Source of the DNA: Bifidobacterium samirii | Lineage (GTDB): Bacteria; Actinomycetota; Actinomycetes; Actinomycetales; Bifidobacteriaceae | Direction of reading: 5' to 3' | DNA length: 64,000 nucleotides | Assembly (NCBI RefSeq): GCF_003952945.1 | Contig: NZ_QXGK01000003.1 | Location: 124,001 to 188,000, forward strand | Shown: piece by piece, positions 17,664-24,425 of the stretch | How positions within the stretch are numbered: the stretch's first letter is position 1 | Layout of the letters: each line of letters begins with the position of its first letter | The notes under the pieces: generated by a model | Databases searched by the model: none | What the model was told of the DNA's origin: nothing | What the model saw: the letters and a program-made list of their open reading frames with translations, nothing else | Made by a program: the position numbers and the translations under genes

Positions 17664-17844
17664 GAGGGGAAGAATTGCGGTCTTGCATGCTCCTTTCAGC
17701 CAACTGAGGGGAAGGATTTCCCTGTGCCTGAGACTGAAAGTCAAGGGTTTTCGGGTGAGAATGTTCAATGAGACCAAGATTCTGCGCTCAGACCGTCCCC
17801 TCAGATCGGCGAAAGAAGCATGCAGGCCCCTCATTCTTCCCCTC
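17664..17844. repeat. 181-bp long imperfect palindrome
   Basis: Outer arms 17664-17697 and 17811-17844 (34 bases each) are complementary with about six mismatches. After a symmetric 6-base gap on each side, inner arms CTGAGGGGA (17704-17712) and TCCCCTCAG (17796-17804) pair perfectly, and CTGAG/CTCAG (17728-17732/17787-17791) may pair further in. No ORF with convincing content covers it. It could be a MITE-like element or a structured RNA in the helicase-fur gap. Confidence 0.75.
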
Positions 17845-17939
17845 ACTCGTCCGATTGCCTCGTGGTCCGTCCTTTGGGCGGCCGTGCATTGCCGCTGCGA
17901 CGGCAGATGGGCATCGCTTGCCGTCGTGTCGGCGCGGCG

Positions 17940-17968
17940 ATTATCATTAAGGGCGGCGAAATGATAAT
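17940..17968 (+). promoter_or_regulatory. Fur/Zur-type inverted repeat upstream of fur-family gene
   Basis: ATTATCATT (17940-17948) and AATGATAAT (17960-17968) form perfect 9-bp arms with an 11-bp spacer, 40 bp before the regulator start. TGATAAT-type half-sites are typical of Fur-family operators, so this fits autoregulation. Confidence 0.7.
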
Positions 17969-18007
17969 GAGTCGGGGTTTCGCCGGCCCTGCGGAAGGTG
18001 AGGATAT

Positions 18008-18397
18008 ATGGCCACGGATGCGCCGGCCCGGCATACCAGGCAGAAGGATGCGGTGATGCGGCAGCTGCGCGCCTGCGACGACTTCGTGTCGGCGCAGGAC
18101 CTGCACCGCCGTCTCGAGGATGAGGGCGTGCGCGTCGGCCTGGCGACCGTGTATCGTCAGCTCAACGCGCTCGCCGACGCCGGCGCGGCCGACACGATCC
18201 GTCTGGAGGGCCAGCAGCTGTACCGCCTGTGCGGCGACGACGGCCATCATCATCACCTCGTGTGCCGCGAATGCGGCCGCACGGTCGAGATCGACCCGCC
18301 GAGCGAATCGTGGCTGCGCCGCATCGCCGACGGCCATGGCTTCACCGTCGAATCGCACACGCTGGAGGTCTTCGGCCTGTGCCCCGACTGCCGGTAG
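18008..18397 (+). CDS. Fur-family metal-dependent regulator (Zur-like)
   Basis: A 129-residue regulator. The N-terminal winged helix reads RQKDAVMRQLRACDDFVSAQDLHRRLEDEGVRVGLATVYRQLNALADAGAADTIR. The dimer/metal domain has a four-His run in DDGHHHHLVCRECGRTVEI and FGLCPDC at the end; the two C-x-x-C pairs form the structural zinc site. The C-terminus ends right after C-P-D-C, as in Zur-type proteins, and the nearby metal-binding lipoprotein supports zinc or manganese sensing over iron. Ribosome site AAGGTGAGG precedes ATG 18008. The regulator and the lipoprotein gene carry similar operator-like sites. Confidence 0.85.
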   Translation: MATDAPARHTRQKDAVMRQLRACDDFVSAQDLHRRLEDEGVRVGLATVYRQLNALADAGAADTIRLEGQQLYRLCGDDGHHHHLVCRECGRTVEIDPPSESWLRRIADGHGFTVESHTLEVFGLCPDCR

Positions 18398-18452
18398 GCG
18401 GCGGCTGCGACGTATTCCTCCGCATGTGGGATGAATGTCCGACACGCACTTA

Positions 18453-18481
18453 TTGATAATTGTTCTCATTAACGTTATGAT
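18453..18481 (+). promoter_or_regulatory. Promoter with Fur/Zur-like box before metal-binding lipoprotein
   Basis: TTGATA (18453-18458) and TATGAT (18476-18481) are spaced by 17 bp. TGATAATTGTTCTCATTA (18454-18471) overlaps the -35 box and spacer and resembles the half-sites upstream of the Fur-family gene, so metal-dependent repression is likely (inference). Confidence 0.65.
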
Positions 18482-18532
18482 GGTCGCAACGACGTTGCAT
18501 CACCGAACCGACCCCTGAGAAAGAGGACCATC

Positions 18533-19435
18533 ATGCGTTCCCGCACCCTGCCCCGTCTCGCCGCCGCTGCGCTCGCCGCGCTGGCGGCCGTCTCCCTGTC
18601 CGCCTGCACCTCCGGCTCCGGCACGGCCGGCGGGGACGCCGTCGACCTGACCGTCGTCGCCTCGCTCAACCAGTGGGGCTCCGTCGCCGCCGACCTGGGC
18701 GGCGATCATGTCGCCGTCACGTCGATCCTCGACAAGGCGTCCGTCGACGCGCACGACTACGAGCCGACCACGCGCGACGTCGCCGGCCTCGCCGTCGCCG
18801 ACGTGGCCGTCGTCAACGGCGCCGGCTACGACGCGTGGGCCGCCAAGGCCGCGCAGGGCGGTTCCGCGACGCTCGTCGACGCCGCCGACGCGGCCGGCAT
18901 CGCCGACGGCGAGAATCCGCACGTATGGTTCTCCTCCGCCGCCCGCACCGCGGCCGCCGACGCGATCACCGCCGCCTACGCCGCCGCCGACCCCGACCAT
19001 GCCGCCGACTACGAGAGCCTCAACAAGGCCTGGCACGAACGCGAGGACGCGCTGGAATCGCGCATCGCCGAGGCGCGCGACTCCGCCGGCGGCAGCCCCT
19101 ACGCGGCCGTCGAATCGGTCGCCGCCTACCTGGCCGACGATCTGGGTCTGGAGGACGTCACCCCCACCGGCTACGCGCAGGCGGCCGCCAACGAAGGCGA
19201 GCCCACGCCCGCCGACATCAAGGACTTCCGCACGCTGCTGACCGACGGCGAGGCCGACCTGCTCGTCGTCAACACGCAGGAATCGTCCTCCATCGCCGAC
19301 CAGCTCGTCGCCGCGGCCAAGACCGGCGAAGTGCCGACCGTCGAACTCACCGAACAGATGCCCGACGGCCAGACCGACCTGCTCGACTGGATCGGCACGC
19401 TCGTCGACGACTTCATCGCCGCCCTGAGCCGCTAA
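18533..19435 (+). CDS. Zinc/manganese ABC transporter substrate-binding lipoprotein
   Basis: A 300-residue cluster A-I solute-binding protein. The signal peptide ends in the lipobox L-S-A-C with C25 as the lipidated residue. Metal ligands by alignment from memory are H74 (DAHDYEPT), H130 (NPHVWFS) and E194 (VESVAAYLADDLGL) in the position where zinc-specific ZnuA has His. His-His-Glu is the pattern of manganese binders such as PsaA, so the metal is open. The His-rich loop of ZnuA is missing. No ABC ATPase or permease is adjacent, so it must pair with a transporter encoded elsewhere. Its promoter carries a Fur/Zur-like site. Confidence 0.85.
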   Translation: MRSRTLPRLAAAALAALAAVSLSACTSGSGTAGGDAVDLTVVASLNQWGSVAADLGGDHVAVTSILDKASVDAHDYEPTTRDVAGLAVADVAVVNGAGYDAWAAKAAQGGSATLVDAADAAGIADGENPHVWFSSAARTAAADAITAAYAAADPDHAADYESLNKAWHEREDALESRIAEARDSAGGSPYAAVESVAAYLADDLGLEDVTPTGYAQAAANEGEPTPADIKDFRTLLTDGEADLLVVNTQESSSIADQLVAAAKTGEVPTVELTEQMPDGQTDLLDWIGTLVDDFIAALSR

Positions 19436-19452
19436 CCATGGTGGCTCCCGGC

Positions 19453-19940
19453 GATTCTTCTCGCTAAGAGGTCACGAGCGAGCGGATTCGCCGGTTTGGC
19501 CGGTGGTTCTTCTCGCTGAGAGGCTGCGAGCGAGAAGAACCGCGGGGGAGACCGGTGAATCTTCTCACTGAGAGGCTGCAAGCGAGAAGAATCACGGAGC
19601 AGGTCGTGGATCATCCTCGCTGAAGAGCTTTGAGTGAGAGGATTCGCTGGTTGAACCGGTGATTCTTCTCACTGAGAAGTCGTGAGCGAGGGGATTCGCT
19701 GGTCGAACCGCCGATTCTCCTTGCTGAGGAGTTGTGAACGAGAAGAATCGCGGGGGTGGCCGGTGGTTCTTCTCGCTGGGGAGACTCCACCGAGAGGTTT
19801 TGCCGATTGGCTCGGGACTCATGCTCTCTGAGCGGTCGTCAGTGAGAACAAAACGCGGCTTGACCGGTGGTTCTTCTCGCTGGGAAGCTGCGAGCGAGAG
19901 CATCCGCCGGTTTTGCCGGTGAATCCTCTCGCTCTCAGAC
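19453..19940. repeat. 52-bp tandem palindromic repeat array (about 9.4 units)
   Basis: Units begin at 19453, 19505, 19557, 19609, 19661, 19713, 19765, 19817, 19869 and 19921: an exact 52-bp period. The clearest unit has TTCTTCTCGCT, an 11-base loop, AGCGAGAAGAA, and a 19-base linker that often ends in CCGGTG; copies diverge by substitutions only. It fills the whole gap between two convergent genes and runs to within a few bases of the end of the MprF-like gene. 52 is not a multiple of three, and no coding reading is convincing. Confidence 0.9.
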
Positions 19941-19948
19941 CGTTGTCG

Positions 19949-22573
19949 TCAGCGCTGGAGTGTGCGCAGCAGCGCGAGCGCCTGGCCGGCGGTCAGCGAC
20001 GGCACGTAGGCGCGCGTCACCGCCAACCCGAGCTGCGGCAGCGCGGCCGCATCCGGGTAGCACACGTACACCGGCTCCTCGCTCGGCTGGAACTTGCGTT
20101 TGAAGTTGAACAGGGAACGGAAGCCGTACGCCGGCTCCATCCAGTCGGCCATGAGCTGCATCGCATGCTGGAGCATCGCCGTGCCCGCATCCATCGTGCC
20201 GTCCGGCGCCGTGTTGTCGCGCTGCGGGTTCATGCCGGCCAGGGGAGCGGCCGACAGGCTCATGAACTCGGCCGCCACGTCCGGATGCTCCAGGCCCTCG
20301 TCGCGCAGCCGTTCGGCCATGCGCGCGATCAGGAACTCCATGATCCCGTTCGGCGCGTCGGTGCGATGGCGCATGAAATCCAGCGTCCAGCCCACGATCC
20401 GCCCGTCGCGCCACGTCGGCAGCCAGCTCGTCACGCCCAGCACGCGGCCCGACGCATCCTGCGCGATCAGGATGCGCACGCGCGGATCGCGCAGCTCCTC
20501 GACGCCGCCGAGCGTGAACTTCATCTCCGGCAGCGCCTTGTCGCCCGCCCACTGCTCCGAGATCTCCTCGATCTGGTCGCGCACGTCCGCATCCGCCTTG
20601 TCAAACGTGACGAGCACGTCCTCGATGCCTTCGCGGCGCGCCTTGTTGATCGCCGTGCGGATGTCCTGCCACTTCCTGCCGGTCGTCTTCCACGCGCGTG
20701 GGTCGACGACCATCTCGCCGCCCACCTCCAGCGCATTCCAGCCGTCGGCCACCAGCGCGTCGCGCTGGGCGCGATGCACCGCATAGAACACCGGCGTCCA
20801 CGAATGCGCGGCGCAGAAGCGCGAGAACTCGCGCAGATCCGTCATCCACTCGCCCGGATCGCCGAACGGACCCGTGCAGGTGAGCGCCACCCCGTTGATC
20901 ACCCGGTACGCGACCGCCGAACGTCCGCTGGGGGAGCGCCAATACCGGTTGCCCTCCCACGTGGCCATGAAGCTCATCGACTCGCCGCCATGCTCCACCA
21001 GACGGCCCGCCTCGGCACGATCGCGGTCGTCGCCGGCCGTCACGTCACGCATCCACCGCACGCACACGACCAGCACCGCCGCCCAGAACACCAGACCCAC
21101 ACCCTGATACACGGCCGACGCCAACGGCGTGACCGGCACGAACCGCAGCCGCGTATGGCTCAGGAACCCGATCGGCACGAACCGGCCCGGCAGCTCGGCC
21201 ACCAGATCACGCCACGACGCGGCCGGATGGAAATCCGACGCGCGCAGCAGGCCGAACGCTAGGTAGCCCGCCGCGCACGCCAGCCACACCGCGCCCAGGC
21301 CGATCAGACCGCGCATCAGACGCGCCCGGTCGGTCCGCATCGGAAAATGACGCAACGACATCAGCAGCGCCACGGCGAACACGGCCGGCGGCAGCGCGTT
21401 CACCACGCACGACGCCAACGCGCCATGACGCACCAGCGCCGCGAACCCGTCCGGCACGAACCCCGCCGGAACCACCAGATAGTAGACCACCGCCAACGCG
21501 GACGCCGCCGCCTGACAGACGACCGTCACCCACGCCGCAAGACGACGTCCGCGATACAATCCCCACGCCATGATCGCCATCACCGCCGTCGGCAGCAGCG
21601 ACCGCAGCACCGCGCCCGGCATCGACGAACGCACCAGATCGAACTGGAAGAAACACCCCGCATGCGACGGTTCCGCCAGGCAGCGCGCCAACACGCCCTC
21701 ATCCGGCGCACCCGGTCCCAGCAGCAGGGCCAGCGGGCTCAACGGACCCGCATGCGTCGGCGACACGGACGCCAGCAGCGGGCCCAACGCCAACACCAGC
21801 GCGACCGCAGCGAACACGCGCCGCGCCTCGAACGACGTGCCCAGCCGCCAATGCAGCGGATCGTCCGCCGTCTTCGCACGGCCCCGACCGTCGGCGGCGG
21901 CCAGCAGCACGCCGAAGCACTGGCCGGCCAACGCCCCCGCCAGCAGACAGTACGCGCCCGGCGACCCGCCGAACAGCAGCACCGACGCGACCGCCGCATA
22001 CCCCACCAGACGGATGCGCCGACGCCACAACGGACGATGGAAGGCGCTCGCCGCCATCAGAGGCCCCACACCCCACATGAGCGGGCTGAGCGCGAAGCGG
22101 ATGCGCGCCACCGCCTGCGTGCCGTGCAGCAGCACCGCGACGCCGCCGCACGCGGCCAGGCCCACGCCCACGCCGAGCACGACCGACAGGATCGCCGCGG
22201 CGACCGTGCGCCGGATGCCGAGCCTCGGTTCGGCCAGCGTGAGCATGAGCAGCAGCAGAACCTCATCGACCAGCAGCTGGACCGGGCCTCGCGCCAGCAG
22301 CAGCGACGCGGCCATCGACGGCGCATCCGGCGCGCCGAGCGTCGTGGCCAGGCCGGTCAGCGGGAACGGCATGCCGCGGCCGATCGCCGCCAGCCATGCG
22401 ACGACGGTCAGCGCGGCGAACACGCCCGTCGCGCCCACGGCCAGCGGATGCGCGTCGTTCCAGCGGCGCGCGTCGGCGAGCAGGTCGGCCCACGCCTGCG
22501 ACCGCGGGCCGCCGGTGTGGCCGGGATACACGTCCGCAGCAGGTTTCACGGATTGTTTCACACTGTCGGTCAT
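19949..22573 (-). CDS. MprF-like aminoacyl-phospholipid synthase (DUF2156)
   Basis: An 874-residue protein with many membrane segments in the first 560 residues and a C-terminal GNAT-like DUF2156 domain (about 570-874). The latter has YRVINGVALTCTGPFGDPGEW, WTPVFYAVHRAQRDAL, GWNALEVGGEMVVDPRAW and GVTSWLPTWRDGRIVGWTLDFMRHRTDAPNGIMEFLIARMAERL, which match lysyl/alanyl-phosphatidylglycerol synthases that move an amino acid from tRNA to membrane lipid. The start ATG 22573 has AAGGGAG seven bases upstream. An N-terminal rhomboid-like/flippase region replaces the classical MprF N-domain. It follows an esterase gene in the same direction. Likely role: surface charge and cationic peptide tolerance. 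Confidence 0.8.
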   Translation of the reverse strand: MTDSVKQSVKPAADVYPGHTGGPRSQAWADLLADARRWNDAHPLAVGATGVFAALTVVAWLAAIGRGMPFPLTGLATTLGAPDAPSMAASLLLARGPVQLLVDEVLLLLMLTLAEPRLGIRRTVAAAILSVVLGVGVGLAACGGVAVLLHGTQAVARIRFALSPLMWGVGPLMAASAFHRPLWRRRIRLVGYAAVASVLLFGGSPGAYCLLAGALAGQCFGVLLAAADGRGRAKTADDPLHWRLGTSFEARRVFAAVALVLALGPLLASVSPTHAGPLSPLALLLGPGAPDEGVLARCLAEPSHAGCFFQFDLVRSSMPGAVLRSLLPTAVMAIMAWGLYRGRRLAAWVTVVCQAAASALAVVYYLVVPAGFVPDGFAALVRHGALASCVVNALPPAVFAVALLMSLRHFPMRTDRARLMRGLIGLGAVWLACAAGYLAFGLLRASDFHPAASWRDLVAELPGRFVPIGFLSHTRLRFVPVTPLASAVYQGVGLVFWAAVLVVCVRWMRDVTAGDDRDRAEAGRLVEHGGESMSFMATWEGNRYWRSPSGRSAVAYRVINGVALTCTGPFGDPGEWMTDLREFSRFCAAHSWTPVFYAVHRAQRDALVADGWNALEVGGEMVVDPRAWKTTGRKWQDIRTAINKARREGIEDVLVTFDKADADVRDQIEEISEQWAGDKALPEMKFTLGGVEELRDPRVRILIAQDASGRVLGVTSWLPTWRDGRIVGWTLDFMRHRTDAPNGIMEFLIARMAERLRDEGLEHPDVAAEFMSLSAAPLAGMNPQRDNTAPDGTMDAGTAMLQHAMQLMADWMEPAYGFRSLFNFKRKFQPSEEPVYVCYPDAAALPQLGLAVTRAYVPSLTAGQALALLRTLQR

Positions 22574-22677
22574 GATGGCTCCCTTCATATCGTTCGTCGA
22601 TGCGGATGTCGGTGTCGGTGTCGGTGCCGGCTGATTCGCGCTCGCCGGCGCATGGTCCATGTCCGTATGCGGCGTGC

Positions 22678-24090
22678 TCACCCGAGCACCTCCAGATCCT
22701 CGTTGCCGGCCCAGGGCGAGTCGGAGGAGCCGTCGGCGGATCCGCCCGCATCGCCGGCGAGACCGACGCGATCGCACCACCACGGCAGCGCCGTCTCCAG
22801 CGTCTCGTTGACCGCATGCCAGTCGTGGCCGGCATGGCGCACCGCAAGCTCCGTCACGTCCATGCCCGCCTTGCGCGCCGCCTTGCCGATGATGCGCACG
22901 TTGGCGACCGACGTCCTGTCGTCGGCGCCGGCGGACAGCACGGCCGTCTGATCCGACGGCGCGTGCGCGGTGATCGCGTCGGCCGGCACGATCGCCCGGT
23001 ACGCCGCCTCGTCGCCGCCGAAATATTCGTCGATCGTCTGTTGCCGCGACCCGGCGACGGGCTCCTCCTCGCCGTCGACCGCGATGAACGTGCCGAACAG
23101 GTCGGGATGACGCGGCCCCAGCTGGGTCGCGCACGTGCCGCCCTGCGAGAAGCCGGCGATCGCCCACTGCGCGCCGGACGGCGCCGCCGGCAGCGTGTCG
23201 CGGATCCAATCGGGCACGTCGACGATCAGATACGTCTCCGCGCGCCCCACCTTCGCCGTGTCGGCGCACAGGCTGTTGACGGTGCTCGCCCCGTTCTGGT
23301 CGGGCACCACGACGATCGGCGCCAGCCCGTCATGCTCCGCCGCGTAGGCGTCGAGCATCGCCTCGATGCCGCTGGCCGCGAACACGCGGTTCGGGCTGCC
23401 CGGCTGGCCGGCGAGCATGACGAGCACCGGCAGCGCCGGCGGCTCGTCGCTCAACGCCGCCGGCGGCAGGTAGACGAGCGCGGTGCGCGCCCTGAACCCG
23501 GACGAGGTCGCCGGAATGTCGGCGGACACGATGCCGCCGGACGACGGCATCGACGGCAGCCGATGCCGGGCCGCCAGATCGCGCCACCGGGTGACGTCCA
23601 TCGCCGCGCGGCGCACGTCGACCCCGTCGGCGCCGCCGATGCGCCGGTACGGCGAGTAGCCGACGAGCGAACCGACCGTACGGAACTCGCCGTACGCGGC
23701 GTTGACGCCCATCGCGCACGCGACGACCGTCAACGGCACGAGCAGTACCGCGAGCGCGCGGGCGAAGCGGCGCGTGCGGCGGATCGCGCCGGCCAGGAAG
23801 CCGAGCGCGGCGAACCCGGCGGCGACCGTGCCGATCACCGTCCATCCGAGCGAGACGCCGAACACCATGATCACGTCGGAGACGAGCCAGGCGGCCAGCA
23901 GGCCGACCGCGCCGGCGACCGCCGCGGCGGCGACGTGGACGCCCAGCGCGCGCACGTCGCGTCGGGCCAGGCGGTCGACGGCCAGCACGACCAGTCCGAC
24001 GCCCACGACCGCCATCACGCCCCAATACAGCGGTCCCGACGTGATCGACCATCCCATCGCATGCTGCAGCCACAACGGCAGATGATGCAT
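22678..24090 (-). CDS. Membrane esterase of the putative-esterase (Esterase D) family
   Basis: A 470-residue protein with four membrane helices in the first 130 residues (about 20-38, 50-72, 80-103 and 110-130) and an extracytoplasmic alpha/beta hydrolase domain. The nucleophile is S315 in IAGFSQGG; a C-terminal His lies in VRHAGHDWHAV. The fold resembles actinobacterial esterases of the mycolyltransferase-like group. The start ATG 24090 follows GGGGAGG. It lies 104 bp upstream of the MprF-like gene; the same pairing of aminoacyl-lipid synthase and esterase is known elsewhere, for example PA0920/PA0919 in Pseudomonas, where the esterase hydrolyses alanyl-PG. A similar editing role is inferred. 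Confidence 0.75.
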   Translation of the reverse strand: MHHLPLWLQHAMGWSITSGPLYWGVMAVVGVGLVVLAVDRLARRDVRALGVHVAAAAVAGAVGLLAAWLVSDVIMVFGVSLGWTVIGTVAAGFAALGFLAGAIRRTRRFARALAVLLVPLTVVACAMGVNAAYGEFRTVGSLVGYSPYRRIGGADGVDVRRAAMDVTRWRDLAARHRLPSMPSSGGIVSADIPATSSGFRARTALVYLPPAALSDEPPALPVLVMLAGQPGSPNRVFAASGIEAMLDAYAAEHDGLAPIVVVPDQNGASTVNSLCADTAKVGRAETYLIVDVPDWIRDTLPAAPSGAQWAIAGFSQGGTCATQLGPRHPDLFGTFIAVDGEEEPVAGSRQQTIDEYFGGDEAAYRAIVPADAITAHAPSDQTAVLSAGADDRTSVANVRIIGKAARKAGMDVTELAVRHAGHDWHAVNETLETALPWWCDRVGLAGDAGGSADGSSDSPWAGNEDLEVLG

Positions 24091-24332
24091 TGCTACCTCC
24101 CCGAAATCGACGCGCGTCCCTACGCCGCGCGGCCGGCCGGGCGGCGGCCGGATCCTCACCTCCGGCCGGCGCCTGCGGGCCGACGGATTCGCCATCGTAG
24201 GGGCGTGCGCCGCCTCCCGGCATCCACCGCGGGGATGATATCCGACTCATCCTTTCAGGGGTCCGTCAGGGGAAGTTCAGGGAAGCGCAAGGCGGGCCGG
24301 GGCCGTTGTCCGGTTAGGGTGGGTGACGGATC

Positions 24333-24409
24333 GGAATCCGCAGGGAATCCGCGAGGAATCCGCGAGGAATCCGCGAGGAATCCGCGAGGAATCCGCAGGG
24401 AATCCGAAA
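24333..24409. repeat. 11-bp tandem repeat (7 units) before LtaS-like gene
   Basis: Seven head-to-tail units of GGAATCCGCGA (variants end CAG or AAA) start at 24333, 24344, 24355, 24366, 24377, 24388 and 24399. The array ends 16 bp before the start codon at 24426. The rest of the 335-bp divergent gap to the esterase gene shows no gene. Confidence 0.9.
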
Positions 24410-24425
24410 GGAACGGAAAGGAACC

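Noticed and set aside
19432-19903. Two minus-strand ORFs in the 52-bp array
   Set aside because: They arise from the repeat; the period is not a multiple of three, so no repeated protein motif results, and no ribosome site or family match is seen.
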